Below are positions 43,797-53,119 of a stretch of DNA of 64,000 nt, piece after piece. Made by a program: the position numbers and the translations under genes. Every line of letters begins with the position of its first letter. The first letter of the stretch is position 1. This DNA is from Lachnospiraceae bacterium (lineage in GTDB: Bacteria > Bacillota > Clostridia > Lachnospirales > Lachnospiraceae): the NCBI GenBank assembly GCA_015057005.1, contig SVFF01000014.1, forward strand, positions 1 through 64,000, written 5' to 3'. The notes under the pieces are model-generated. The model did no database searches. It was not told the DNA's origin and saw nothing but the letters and a program-made list of their open reading frames with translations.

Positions 43797-44417
43797 TTAA
43801 GTATTCTTAATAACTATCTGCTCCATCACATCTGCCGCATGTTCGCAAAGATCACAGCAATGCTCCAGACTGTCATAGACCGCCTTATGCCCCAGCAAAA
43901 TCCTGCCTGCACTTTTACTGCCAAACAGCGCATGAACAGCCTCCACATACACGGTATCCGCTTCGCTTTCTATGGTATTCACTTCCACCAAAAGAGTCCT
44001 GAGTTTCTCAGGTTTTTTAAAGTTTTTCACTTCTCTGACAGCCTCAAACAAAGCGCGTACACATCGGCCCACCACTTCCGCCAAGGCCGGTGCGCAGTCA
44101 GGCATCTCCTCCACGTGGAACATATACAGATCCTGCACCACCTCATCCAGCGCATCCGTCACATCATCAATGATCTGAACCAGCCTTAGGATATCCTCCT
44201 GGTCTATGGGCGTGATAAATTCTCTGTTCAGTCCTGTCAAAATATTGTGCCGCAGGTCATCGGCCCGGTTTTCAAGCAGATGCATGCTTTGCTTCTGCTC
44301 CGCTATTTTTTCCCACTTATAATCACGGAAAATCTCTATCAGCAGCTCTGAAGCCTGTACACAGTAAACCGCCTGCTCTTCTGTCAATTTAAAATAATCA
44401 TTTTTGTTTCTTGCCAT
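43797..44417 (-). CDS. DUF47 (PhoU-like) phosphate transport accessory protein
   Basis: The 206-residue helical protein matches the DUF47/TIGR00153 family, relatives of PhoU, with the E-x2-A-D metal-binding type repeats (ENRADDLRHNILTGLNREFI, NTIESEADTVYVEAVHALF). These genes are regularly paired with PiT phosphate transporters, as here: the PiT gene ends 20 bases upstream. It probably tunes the transporter. ATG 44417 follows GGGAGGGATTTT. Confidence 0.92.
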   Translation of the reverse strand: MARNKNDYFKLTEEQAVYCVQASELLIEIFRDYKWEKIAEQKQSMHLLENRADDLRHNILTGLNREFITPIDQEDILRLVQIIDDVTDALDEVVQDLYMFHVEEMPDCAPALAEVVGRCVRALFEAVREVKNFKKPEKLRTLLVEVNTIESEADTVYVEAVHALFGSKSAGRILLGHKAVYDSLEHCCDLCEHAADVMEQIVIKNT

Positions 44418-44437
44418 AAAATCCCTCCCTTATTTTT

Positions 44438-45487
44438 TCACACCAGCACCATCAGGAAAATCTTTGCCATGATAAATCCCAGCAGTCCGCAGCCGGGAAA
44501 CGTAAACACCCAGGTCAGTATCAGTTCCTTCACCACACCCCAGTTCACATTTCTGATCCTTCTGGATGCTGATGCGCCCATGATGGCAGTAGTCTTGGTA
44601 TGGGTGGTACTTACAGGAATTCCCGTAAGAGATGACAGCAGTAAACACAAGCTGGCTGCCACATCAGCAGAAAAGCCCTGATATGACCGCAATTTCACCA
44701 TATCCATCCCCACGGATTTAATGATCCTGTAACCGCCGATGGACGTTCCAAGTCCCATTACCCCAGAACATAATATCATCAGCCATACAGGCACTGTAAA
44801 ACTTGCCTCCCCGGTCTGACCGCTTGCAAAGGCCGCTCCCAACAAGAACACTGCCATAAATTTCTGGCCATCCTGGGCACCGTGCATGAACGCCATGGCC
44901 GCACCGCCTGCCACTTGCGCTCTGGAGAAAAAGTGCTCTGCCCGGCCTCTGTTCTGATTTCGAAATGTACCCACCGTGATCTTTGCTGTCAAAAATCCCA
45001 GCCCAAAACCTAAAAGAGTAGAAAGCAAAAGGCCCCAGATCACCTTCATCCACTCTGCACCGTTGATACCGGAGAAATCATTCTGTATGGCTACTGCCGC
45101 CCCGGACAATCCGGCGATCAGCGCATGGCTTTCACTGGTAGGGATTCCGAAATACCAAGCTCCCGTGGCCCAGATCACAATGGCTGCCATAGCGGCACAC
45201 AGAGCGATCAGGGATGCCTTTGGATCGCCGCCAAAATCCACCATATTATAGATGGTCATCGCTACCGATGCATTGAGTGCCGTCATCACGAACACACCCA
45301 GGAAATTGAACACTGCAGCCATCACAATCGCTTTTCTGACACCGATGGCTCTGGTAGACACACAAGTGGCAATAGCGTTGGGCGCATCCGTCCATCCGTT
45401 TACCAGTATTACACCCAGCGTTAACACCGTGGATACAACCAGCATGGGGCTCCCCCACAACTGCTCCAAAAATACACTTATCGCCAT
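44438..45487 (-). CDS. PiT-family inorganic phosphate transporter
   Basis: The 349 residues have about ten membrane segments and the two PiT signature repeats: NGWTDAPNAIATCVSTRAIG at the N-terminal half and TSIGGYRIIKSVG ... GIPVSTTHTKTTAIMG in the C-terminal half. Imports phosphate with cations. Start ATG 45487 follows GGGGGAAGAAG; an open extension upstream has no ribosome site. In operon with DUF47. Confidence 0.92.
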   Translation of the reverse strand: MAISVFLEQLWGSPMLVVSTVLTLGVILVNGWTDAPNAIATCVSTRAIGVRKAIVMAAVFNFLGVFVMTALNASVAMTIYNMVDFGGDPKASLIALCAAMAAIVIWATGAWYFGIPTSESHALIAGLSGAAVAIQNDFSGINGAEWMKVIWGLLLSTLLGFGLGFLTAKITVGTFRNQNRGRAEHFFSRAQVAGGAAMAFMHGAQDGQKFMAVFLLGAAFASGQTGEASFTVPVWLMILCSGVMGLGTSIGGYRIIKSVGMDMVKLRSYQGFSADVAASLCLLLSSLTGIPVSTTHTKTTAIMGASASRRIRNVNWGVVKELILTWVFTFPGCGLLGFIMAKIFLMVLV

Positions 45488-45555
45488 CTTCTTCCCCCTC
45501 TCCGATTTCACAACAAACACTTTAACTGTACAAAAGTTTTCCCGCTTATTCAAAA

Positions 45556-45588
45556 AAGGGCCTGCAGACAATATGCCCGCAAGCCCTT
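45556..45588 (-). terminator. Terminator of the GDPD gene
   Basis: AAGGGCCTGC (45556-45565) pairs with GCAAGCCCTT (45579-45588), with a run of six T on the minus strand. It separates the GDPD/MFS unit from the phosphate transporter. Confidence 0.8.
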
Positions 45589-45646
45589 CTGCTTTATTTA
45601 ATTATATCATTTTCCCCATAAAGACGGGGTTAAGAATACCAGTCCT

Positions 45647-46465
45647 TTAATTGGACCGCTCCGGCAAAAAACCTTCAAATATGAACAGATCGAATGCCGG
45701 TTCCGCCTGCGCAAGTTCCTCCTGACTCCGAATAGTCCAGGCCACGCTTAGCGCTCCAAACAGGTATCTGTTGACCACACGTGAAAAGCTGTTTTTATGA
45801 TGATGATCAAAGGCGATAAAATCCGGTCTGCACAGGAAATTGGTCAAGAGGTAATGCACCAGAAACATGGCCGCAGTCTCCTCCTTGCCGGACTTTTTAA
45901 AATTGGCAGAAAGCTGCCCCCGGATCACCTCAGGGCGGTGTTCTCTGTACCATTTTACCGCCATGGGATGAAAAGATTCAATACAGTATGCTCCTTTGTA
46001 TTCCCGGATCAGTGCATCGGCTTTTTCGCAAACCACCGATGCTCTCTCATGGATCTTGATCTCAATGATCAGCGGTACCCGGCCGTCTACCATCTCCAGA
46101 AAATCTGCCAAACGGGGAATTTGCTCTTGGGATTGACAGAGGGTAAACTGCTTCAACTCCTCATACGTATAGTCCCTGACTTTTCCTTCCGCACCGCACA
46201 CTCTCTTTAAGGTTTCGTCGTGAAAGACCACCGGTATCCGATCCTTTGAAAGCTGCACATCCAGTTCAATACCGTACCCGGCTTCCACCGCTTTTCTAAA
46301 TGCTGCCATGGAATTCTCAGGAGCCTCACCCTCATTGTCATGAAGCCCTCTGTGGGCATAGTGCCACCCGAAAAGAGCACTGTAGTCAGGCCGCTTTCCC
46401 ATTCGTGGGGCGATCATTCCCAGATACAATATGATAAGCACTGCTAATACTGCCAAAAACCACAT
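45647..46465 (-). CDS. Glycerophosphodiester phosphodiesterase family protein
   Basis: The 272 residues begin with one membrane segment (FLAVLAVLIILYLGMIA) and continue with a GDPD TIM barrel. Active-site residues: His38-Arg39 in AHRGLHDNE, Glu67 and Asp69 in GIELDVQLSKD, His82 in VFHDETL. The N-terminal anchor suggests the enzyme is held at the membrane. It could cleave glycerophosphodiesters from phospholipids or teichoic acids. It follows the MFS gene by 20 bases on the minus strand. ATG 46465 follows GGGGAGTTGTAAACT. Confidence 0.88.
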   Translation of the reverse strand: MWFLAVLAVLIILYLGMIAPRMGKRPDYSALFGWHYAHRGLHDNEGEAPENSMAAFRKAVEAGYGIELDVQLSKDRIPVVFHDETLKRVCGAEGKVRDYTYEELKQFTLCQSQEQIPRLADFLEMVDGRVPLIIEIKIHERASVVCEKADALIREYKGAYCIESFHPMAVKWYREHRPEVIRGQLSANFKKSGKEETAAMFLVHYLLTNFLCRPDFIAFDHHHKNSFSRVVNRYLFGALSVAWTIRSQEELAQAEPAFDLFIFEGFLPERSN

Positions 46466-46485
46466 AGTTTACAACTCCCCGATCC

Positions 46486-47760
46486 TTAATCTTCCACATC
46501 AAAATTTTCCAATATATCCTTCTTCTGCTCCGGTTTGGAATCACCGTGTTTTACCAGGCTCATGGTCATAATGGCGCATGTGGTAAAGAACATCGCGTAG
46601 GGGAACAATGTTCCATAGGATACATACTCAAGCAACAAACCAGACACAACAGGTGTAAAAATCTGTGCGGTCATGGAAAAAGTATAATACAATCCGGTAT
46701 ACTTTCCGATATCGCTGCCTCTGCTCATCTCCACTACCATAGGCAGGGAATTAACACCCACTGCGGCCCAGCCCATACCGATCAGGGCAAAGAAAATATT
46801 TGCTGTAACATTATATGTGGGATAGAAAAATACCGCCGAGTAACTGATCAGCATCAGGATCAAACCAATGATAATGGTCTTCTTTCTGCCAATCTTTGAG
46901 GAAATGATACCGATGGGCAGGTAACTGATGATTGCAGCCACCGTAGCTACCATCAGACAGCTGGCAAAACCGCCGCCTAACATCCCCCACTCTTTTTCTG
47001 CATAGCGGGAAAAGGCTGTTGTCACTGCATTGTATGCTGTAAACCATAGGAAAATGGACACCAGAATAAATGCCAGGCTCTTTTTCACTTCAGGAGCCAG
47101 ACCTGCCGTCTCTTTCTTCTGCTCCTCTTCTGCCTCCTCGGGGTACTCAAGGGCAATCTGCGCAGCAATCTTTTTCTCCTTGGTAGTAATAAGCAACAGA
47201 ACAATAGCCAGGATCATCATTGCCGCCACACCGACAAACACAGGCAGATAACTGGGATTTTCCACCTTTTTTACCAAAAGCTTGATCAGGATCAAGGTGT
47301 ACACGCCGCCGATGGCGCCCATCAGATTGATCACCGCATTGGCCTTGGAGCGCAGAGGCTTCGGAGTCAGGTCCGGCATCAGCGCCACTGCCGGTGAACG
47401 GTACATAGCCATCGCCAACAATGTCAGTGCCAGCGCGATCACAAACAATCCCAGAAGCTGCATTTTGTCAGCCAGGGGCATCAGCAGCATAAATGTCACT
47501 GCTGCAATGGTACCACCGATAATAAAGGGTGTTCGTTTTCCAAGTCTTGTGTCCACTTTATCAGATAATGTACCGATAATGGGTAGCAAAAATACCGCCA
47601 GCACATTGTCCATGGCCATAATACCGCCGATAACCGCATCATTTAAATGAAAGGTATTTTCCAATATCAGCGGAATAATATTGTCGTACATCTGCCAGAA
47701 TGCACTGATGGACAAAAAGGCCAGGCCCACAAAAAAGGTCCTCTTATAATTCAATTTCAT
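46486..47760 (-). CDS. MFS transporter, SLC45/GPH-like
   Basis: The 424 residues contain about twelve membrane segments. The N-terminal half (FLSISAFWQMYDNIIPLIL, GTLSDKVDTRLGKRTPFII) and MPDLTPKPLRSKANAVINL loop resemble the disaccharide-type transporters of the GPH/SLC45 group. A charged central loop (EKKIAAQIALEYPEEAEEE) splits the halves. Its substrate is probably a sugar. Divergent from the AraC gene at 47927, which likely controls it. ATG 47760 follows AGGGAGGAAGTAACC. Confidence 0.85.
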   Translation of the reverse strand: MKLNYKRTFFVGLAFLSISAFWQMYDNIIPLILENTFHLNDAVIGGIMAMDNVLAVFLLPIIGTLSDKVDTRLGKRTPFIIGGTIAAVTFMLLMPLADKMQLLGLFVIALALTLLAMAMYRSPAVALMPDLTPKPLRSKANAVINLMGAIGGVYTLILIKLLVKKVENPSYLPVFVGVAAMMILAIVLLLITTKEKKIAAQIALEYPEEAEEEQKKETAGLAPEVKKSLAFILVSIFLWFTAYNAVTTAFSRYAEKEWGMLGGGFASCLMVATVAAIISYLPIGIISSKIGRKKTIIIGLILMLISYSAVFFYPTYNVTANIFFALIGMGWAAVGVNSLPMVVEMSRGSDIGKYTGLYYTFSMTAQIFTPVVSGLLLEYVSYGTLFPYAMFFTTCAIMTMSLVKHGDSKPEQKKDILENFDVED

Positions 47761-47876
47761 GGTTACTTCCTCCCTATTCTTTCAGTAGAATGATGGTTTC
47801 TTATGATTGTACCATATCAGGCCTCCGATATCCACATAATTCAGGGCCTTTTCAATCATAATTTACCGCAAACTTC

Positions 47877-47905
47877 TTGCGCATAATGCAAATTATCAAT
47901 ATAAT
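47877..47905 (+). promoter_or_regulatory. Promoter of the AraC gene
   Basis: TTGCGC (47877-47882) and TATAAT (47900-47905) with a 17-bp spacer, 21 bases upstream of the TTG start codon. Confidence 0.75.
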
Positions 47906-47926
47906 AAAAGGTAAGGACTTTAATTA

Positions 47927-48838
47927 TTGCACAAACCCAATTATGAAAGCGAGCTTGCACATTTAATGGAAGAAAAAATTTGGCTGGCATTTCCGGTCAA
48001 AGAACAAATTCATATTACCGACATGTACTCCCTCTTTCGCATTCACTATTCTTCCGGTTTTGCCTTTCCCGGAGAATCCCATAATTTCTGGGAATGTGTG
48101 TATGTGGTCGGCGGCAGTATCTGTGTATCCGCAGATGAACGTGTTTACAATCTGGAAGGCGGTGACCTCATATTCCACAAGCCTCTGGAATTTCACAAAT
48201 TTATCGTAAACAACGATGATGGTGCCGACCTTTTGATCTTCTCATTCACGGCCGATGGTCCTCTTACCGGGTGGCTTAGGGACAAGGTATTCAGGCTCTC
48301 CGATTACCAGCAATCTCTGATCACTTCCCTGATCGCCTATATGGAAGCCAAGTCCGCAGCCGGATCTGCCGGGCAGCCTGAGCATCATTTTCTCTCTGCT
48401 TTTGACCGGATCCCTTACTACTCCCAGATGGTCATCACCTATTTAAATCATCTGCTCCTTTCCCTGGCAGACGAAAGCACCATTGCTTCCGTATCTTCTG
48501 CCCCGGATGCCGTGACCTTCAGTAAGGCCATCAGCTACTTGAATTCCAATCTCCACAGGCAGCCCTCTGTCTCCGAAATTGCCCGGTTCAGCAATGTCAG
48601 CGAAACCGGACTTAAGCGGATTTTCGAAAAGTTTGCAGGCATCAGCGTACACCGGTATCTTCTGAAGTTGAAGATCAAAGCCGCCATGGAGCTTCTCCAG
48701 GATGGGGAAAACGTCAGCAACGTGGCAGAGCGCATCGGCTTCGGCAGCCAGAGTTATTTTTCCAAAGCCTTCAAACGCGAAACCGGTATCTCGCCTTCTG
48801 AATTCAAGACATCCGAAAATGCAGAGCGTTCCAAATAA
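47927..48838 (+). CDS. AraC-family transcriptional regulator
   Basis: The 303 residues hold a cupin-type sensor domain (SHNFWECVYVVGGSICVSAD, GGDLIFHKPLEFHKF) and the two C-terminal helix-turn-helix motifs (PSVSEIARFSNVSETGLKRI; VSNVAERIGFGSQSYFSKAF). The start is TTG at 47927 with AAGGA nine bases upstream and a good promoter close by; no ATG gives a full cupin domain. Divergent to the MFS-GDPD unit and upstream of the nucleotidyltransferase and kinase genes on its own strand. Either or both may be its targets. Confidence 0.88.
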   Translation: MHKPNYESELAHLMEEKIWLAFPVKEQIHITDMYSLFRIHYSSGFAFPGESHNFWECVYVVGGSICVSADERVYNLEGGDLIFHKPLEFHKFIVNNDDGADLLIFSFTADGPLTGWLRDKVFRLSDYQQSLITSLIAYMEAKSAAGSAGQPEHHFLSAFDRIPYYSQMVITYLNHLLLSLADESTIASVSSAPDAVTFSKAISYLNSNLHRQPSVSEIARFSNVSETGLKRIFEKFAGISVHRYLLKLKIKAAMELLQDGENVSNVAERIGFGSQSYFSKAFKRETGISPSEFKTSENAERSK

Positions 48839-48913
48839 ACCGCTGCTGTACTTGGACTAAAATTACACATTTTATACCGATATGCTCATGGATTATACTT
48901 TTTAGTTTTGATA

Positions 48914-48927
48914 TGATAAATTTATCA
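48914..48927. promoter_or_regulatory. Perfect 14-bp palindrome upstream of the nucleotidyltransferase
   Basis: TGATAAATTTATCA is its own reverse complement and lies 75 bases before the ATG at 49003. This is the right place for an operator. Which protein binds it is unknown. Confidence 0.4.
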
Positions 48928-49002
48928 AGTGTCATGCCAGATATGCATGCTCACATAAATAAAGAAACCAAAAGAAAAAGATTTTTAACGGAGGAATGCA
49001 AA

Positions 49003-49836
49003 ATGAACACAGAATTGTTGATTATGGCAGCAGGTATGGGCAGCCGCTTCGGTGGTCTCAAACAGATCGAGCCCATTGGTCCCAACGGCGAGATTATTCT
49101 CGACTTTTCCGTATATGATGCTGTACAGGCAGGCTTTAACAAGGCTGTTATCATCATCAAGAAGGAAATCGAAAAAGAATTCCGCGCAGCATGTGGTAAG
49201 AGAATCGAGAAGATGATCGATGTAGAGTACGCTTTCCAGGAGCTGGACAAGCTGCCTGCAGGTTACAGCGTACCCGCTGACAGAACCAAACCCTGGGGTA
49301 CCGGCCACGCTGTATTATGTGCAAGAGACAACATCTCTGCTCCTTTCGCAGTAATCAATGCCGACGACTTCTACGGTGCAAGCTCCTACAAACTGATCCA
49401 TGATCAGCTGGTTAGCAGCAACGATATGTGCATGGTAGGCTACAAGCTGGGCAACACCCTGACCGAGAACGGTACCGTTTCCCGTGGCGTTTGCGTAGTT
49501 GAAAACGGATACTTAAGCAGCGTTACCGAGCACACCGCACTTGACAAAAATTCCGGCATTCCTCTGGATACCATCGTTTCCATGAACATGTGGGGTATGG
49601 GCCCCGATGTATTCCCTTACCTTGAGAAGGAATTTGAATCTTTCCTGAAGGAAAAGATCAACGTACCCAAGTCCGAGTTCTTCCTTCCCAGCGCAATCAG
49701 CAAGCGTATCGCAGACGAGAACCGTCCCGTAAGAGTTCTGGAATCCGAAGAGCGTTGGTACGGTGTAACCTACCGCGAGGATATGCCTACTGTTAAGCAG
49801 GCTATGATCGATATCCTGGCAAAGAGAAACGCATAA
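49003..49836 (+). CDS. Sugar-1-phosphate nucleotidyltransferase
   Basis: The 277 residues are a single nucleotidyltransferase fold. The N-terminus MNTELLIMAAGMGSRFGGLK is the nucleotide-binding loop, WGTGHAVLCARD and NADDFYGASS carry the sugar- and metal-binding residues. ATG 49003 has GGAGGAATGCAAA in front; the frame open to 48913 has none. Next to a NahK-like kinase 47 bases on, it probably makes an NDP-sugar (UDP-HexNAc or similar) from the sugar-1-phosphate. This mirrors the kinase/nucleotidyltransferase pairs in bifidobacterial host-glycan use. Confidence 0.85.
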   Translation: MNTELLIMAAGMGSRFGGLKQIEPIGPNGEIILDFSVYDAVQAGFNKAVIIIKKEIEKEFRAACGKRIEKMIDVEYAFQELDKLPAGYSVPADRTKPWGTGHAVLCARDNISAPFAVINADDFYGASSYKLIHDQLVSSNDMCMVGYKLGNTLTENGTVSRGVCVVENGYLSSVTEHTALDKNSGIPLDTIVSMNMWGMGPDVFPYLEKEFESFLKEKINVPKSEFFLPSAISKRIADENRPVRVLESEERWYGVTYREDMPTVKQAMIDILAKRNA

Positions 49837-49883
49837 TTGGCATCGTTACACAAGGAATTATCAAATATTGAGAGGAAACTATC

Positions 49884-50957
49884 ATGACACAGAAACAGTT
49901 AAATGAGATTTTAGACCAGTTTGATATCCCCGCTTCCATCACACCTTACGGCAACGGCCATATCAATGACACTTATCTGGTGACCACTCCCATGTACATC
50001 ATGCAGAGAATCAACACCAATATTTTCAAAAGCCCCGATGAGCTGATGGACAATATCGAGAACGTTACCGCTTTCCTGCGTGAAAAGATCGTTGCTGCAG
50101 GCGGCAACCCTGACAGAGAGACTCTGACCGTTATTCCTACCAAGGATGGTAAGAAGTACTACAGACTGGATGACCAGAATGTGTTCCGCGTATATCTGTT
50201 TGTAGTAGATACCAAGTCCATCGAGAACAGCAAAACTCCCGAAGATCTGTTTGAAGCAGGCGTAGGCTTCGGTCACTTCCAGATGCTTCTGGCTGACTTC
50301 CCTGTTGAGAAGCTGTACGAGACCATCAAGGACTTCCATCACACTCCTAAGCGTATCGAAGCACTGAAGACTGCTATCGCTGAGAATAAGGCAGGACGTG
50401 CTGACAGCGTTCAGGACGAGATCAAATTCGCTCTCGATCAGGTTGAATGGGCAGGCAGCGTTGTAGCAGGTCTGGAAGATGGTTCCATCCCCGTTCGTGT
50501 GACCCACAACGACACTAAGATCAACAACATCCTCTTCGACCAGGAGACCGGCAAGGCTGTATGCGTTATCGACCTTGACACCGTAATGCCCGGCAGTATG
50601 CTCTACGACTTCGGTGATGCGCTTCGTATGGGCGGTTCCACCGCTGCTGAGGACGAGACCGATCTGGACAAAGTATGGTTCGACAAGGAATGCTTCGAAG
50701 CTTTCGCAAAGGGCTATTTAAGCGAGATGAAAGATTCCCTGAACGAAAAGGAAATCTCCCTGATGCCTCTCTCTGTTAAGCTGATGACCTACGAGTGCGG
50801 TATCAGATTCCTGACCGACTACTTAAACGGCGACACCTACTTCAAGATCCACAGAGAGCATCACAACCTTGACAGGTGCCGTAATCAGTTCAAGCTGGTT
50901 GCTGATATCACCGCTAAGGAAGCTGAGCTGGCTAAAATTATCAAGAGCTGCATTTAA
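49884..50957 (+). CDS. NahK-like sugar 1-kinase (aminoglycoside phosphotransferase fold)
   Basis: The 357 residues match the N-acetylhexosamine 1-kinase group of the APH/choline kinase fold: GNGHINDTYLV near the start, the Brenner motif VTHNDTKINNILFD (catalytic Asp in HND) and the metal-binding VIDLDTVMPG. It likely phosphorylates the anomeric OH of GlcNAc, GalNAc or a related sugar. Product would go to the nucleotidyltransferase just upstream. Highly biased codon use in both genes hints at strong expression. ATG 49884 follows GAGAGGAAACTATC. Confidence 0.87.
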   Translation: MTQKQLNEILDQFDIPASITPYGNGHINDTYLVTTPMYIMQRINTNIFKSPDELMDNIENVTAFLREKIVAAGGNPDRETLTVIPTKDGKKYYRLDDQNVFRVYLFVVDTKSIENSKTPEDLFEAGVGFGHFQMLLADFPVEKLYETIKDFHHTPKRIEALKTAIAENKAGRADSVQDEIKFALDQVEWAGSVVAGLEDGSIPVRVTHNDTKINNILFDQETGKAVCVIDLDTVMPGSMLYDFGDALRMGGSTAAEDETDLDKVWFDKECFEAFAKGYLSEMKDSLNEKEISLMPLSVKLMTYECGIRFLTDYLNGDTYFKIHREHHNLDRCRNQFKLVADITAKEAELAKIIKSCI

Positions 50958-50989
50958 TAGCAAACTCTAAACTGTCAATACAACAAATC

Positions 50990-51033
50990 AAGGGCCAACA
51001 TCTGATTGACATTGTCATCAAATGTTGGCCCTT
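50990..51033. terminator. Bidirectional terminator
   Basis: AAGGGCCAACATCTGAT (50990-51006) pairs with ATCAAATGTTGGCCCTT (51017-51033) with one mismatch. It separates the converging kinase and URO-D genes. Confidence 0.88.
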
Positions 51034-51055
51034 CTTTCACTACTATATTTCGCTG

Positions 51056-52021
51056 TTATGCTTCATTTGCCAGCTTTCTGATCAGATCATAAGCAAAAGT
51101 AAGTTCCTCAATGGAGCAATGGTCCTGTACAAAGTGTGTAGTACAGCATGCCCATCTCTTGCCTTTCAGGAGACCGAATACTCTTCTGATCTCAGACTCC
51201 AGATGCTCATAATTGCCAAAGCCAAGTGCGGACTGAATGCACACACCGCCCAGGATACCGAACTTGTCCTGATACTTGTCCAGATATAAGGAGTAAGGCA
51301 TGTTGCAGTTCTCCTGCCAGGGATGGATAAAATCATAACCGATCTCTACGATGCTGTCCAGAGCAGGTGCCACGCAGCCATCGCTGTGAAGGCTTGTCAG
51401 TACACCGCGCTTTTTGCAGGCTTCCACGATTCTCCTGTGCTGGGGAACGATCATCTCCTGATGCATGGCAGGGCTGAACATCATGGACTTCTGAGCGCCC
51501 CAGTCATCGGATACATGGATGCCGTCCAACCCTAAGTCGATCAGGCAGTTGGCATTTTTGATATTCCAATCAGCCAGCTTCTGATATACTTCCAGCAGCT
51601 CATCGGGATAAAGAGCCATGTAAAGCAAATGATTCTCAATACCGAACACACCATTCAGCGCCTCAAAGATACCGGGGGTCTGCATATAGCAGAAACGGTC
51701 GCGCTGCTTGTGATGAGCCATATTTTTCTTTACATCTTCGTAATCCTTTGCAAAATCAATCTCGTCAAAATCAAGATCAAGCAGCATCTCAGGAGTAACC
51801 TCAACACCCTGCTTTACCAAAGGATCTACATTCGTTCTAAAGGGACTGGGACCACCGAAAATATGTGCCATGTCAAATTCGTATTTGTCCTCAAAATTTG
51901 CTACAGAGCCATATTCTGCACTGATCTGCTCTGTCAGATTTGCAGAAACCCAGCCGTACACCGGTGTTCTGCCGGGGTTTTCGCCTTTCATTGTTTTGAT
52001 TACCAATTCTGTTGAGTTCAT
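51056..52021 (-). CDS. Uroporphyrinogen decarboxylase-fold protein, copy 2
   Basis: The 321 residues match the URO-D superfamily: LDGIHVSDDWGAQKSMMFSP, VLTSLHSDGCVAPALDSIVE (His/Cys cluster in SLHSDGC) and FGILGGVCIQSALGFG. It differs clearly from copy 1 (30544-31632) and has the His-Ser-Asp-Gly-Cys form of the methyltransferase motif. No other heme or corrinoid gene is close. Divergent from an AraC regulator at 52229. Its substrate is unknown. ATG 52021 follows CGGAGGAAAATC. Confidence 0.8.
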   Translation of the reverse strand: MNSTELVIKTMKGENPGRTPVYGWVSANLTEQISAEYGSVANFEDKYEFDMAHIFGGPSPFRTNVDPLVKQGVEVTPEMLLDLDFDEIDFAKDYEDVKKNMAHHKQRDRFCYMQTPGIFEALNGVFGIENHLLYMALYPDELLEVYQKLADWNIKNANCLIDLGLDGIHVSDDWGAQKSMMFSPAMHQEMIVPQHRRIVEACKKRGVLTSLHSDGCVAPALDSIVEIGYDFIHPWQENCNMPYSLYLDKYQDKFGILGGVCIQSALGFGNYEHLESEIRRVFGLLKGKRWACCTTHFVQDHCSIEELTFAYDLIRKLANEA

Positions 52022-52073
52022 GATTTTCCTCCGTATCTTTGCTTATACCACCATTACTCACGTGCCACACGCT

Positions 52074-52094
52074 CATTGCCACTTCTTGGCAATG
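52074..52094. promoter_or_regulatory. Inverted repeat in the divergent URO-D/AraC region
   Basis: CATTGCC (52074-52080) and GGCAATG (52088-52094) are perfect reverse complements around a 7-base centre. The position between divergent genes suggests an operator for the AraC protein; this is inference. Confidence 0.4.
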
Positions 52095-52228
52095 GAGCTT
52101 TTCCGTATCTCTATTGTACGTAATCTTCGCATAGAATTTTACGCAACTTTCTTGTCTTCTATTATATTCTGTGTTACAGTAACTATCAACGGGGATTGCC
52201 ACTAACTTTATGGGGGGATTTTACCATT

Positions 52229-53065
52229 ATGGAGAACAAAATTATTGTTGAAGCTTTATCAAAAGGATCCGCATTTATCAATCGTTGTATAGTTAACGTT
52301 GCGACTTCCTACCATTCTCACAATTTTGTGGAAATCGCCTATGTGGCAGAGGGAAACGGTACCCACAACATAAACGGCAATGAATTGCCCATAAAAAAGG
52401 GAAACATCACGCTGATCAACTACGATGTCCCACACAAATTTGTACCTGAAGGTGGCTCCCTGATCATCTACAACTGCATTTTTACCCCCGCCTTCTTTGA
52501 TGAAATGCTCTCGGGCAGCCGCAACTTTTTTGATATAAACAATCATTTTTTATTGGGCAATTTCTACACCAGTGATTTTACAAGCCACATTAATGCAGAA
52601 GCCGGCAGCAGTGAAAATGCCCACATCCTGAACATTTTTGAACGTATGCTGCAGGAATATGAGCGCAAACAAATCGGTTACAAAGAAATTATGAGGGGGT
52701 ATCTGATAGAGCTTCTGGTGATCATCTTCCGTCTGCAGATGCAGACCGACGAGAATAAGTCCCACAAGATCATGGAATCCCTGGACTATATCAACGCTCA
52801 CTATACCCAGGATATCAAATTGGAACATCTGGCCTCCATGTCCAGCGCCAGTGTCACCAACTTCTGCCGGCTCTTCAAGTCCCTGACCGGCACTACAGTG
52901 ACCCACTACATACAGACACTCCGCATCGAAGAAGCCTGCCGTCTGTTAAGCTCTACCGACAAAAATGTTATTGAGATTGCAAATGATGTAGGTTACAGTG
53001 ACATGAAACATTTTTATGATGTTTTCAAAAAAATCACTCATAAATTGCCAAAAGAATTCCGCTAA
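52229..53065 (+). CDS. AraC-family transcriptional regulator
   Basis: The 278 residues have a cupin sensor (SYHSHNFVEIAYVAEGNGTH, GNITLINYDVPHKFVP) and two helix-turn-helix motifs (IKLEHLASMSSASVTNFCRL; VIEIANDVGYSDMKHFYDVF). ATG 52229 is behind GGGGGGATTTTACC. The gene is divergent to URO-D copy 2, its probable target. It ends at a bidirectional terminator. Confidence 0.9.
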   Translation: MENKIIVEALSKGSAFINRCIVNVATSYHSHNFVEIAYVAEGNGTHNINGNELPIKKGNITLINYDVPHKFVPEGGSLIIYNCIFTPAFFDEMLSGSRNFFDINNHFLLGNFYTSDFTSHINAEAGSSENAHILNIFERMLQEYERKQIGYKEIMRGYLIELLVIIFRLQMQTDENKSHKIMESLDYINAHYTQDIKLEHLASMSSASVTNFCRLFKSLTGTTVTHYIQTLRIEEACRLLSSTDKNVIEIANDVGYSDMKHFYDVFKKITHKLPKEFR

Positions 53066-53070
53066 AAAAT

Positions 53071-53097
53071 GGGTAACAGACATTATATCTGTTACCC
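53071..53097. terminator. Bidirectional terminator
   Basis: GGGTAACAGA (53071-53080) pairs with TCTGTTACCC (53088-53097). A T-run follows on the minus strand and a T/C-rich run on the plus strand. It ends both the AraC gene and the superoxide reductase-type gene. Confidence 0.85.
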
Positions 53098-53119
53098 ACT
53101 TCTTCTCTGCTTTTCCGGC

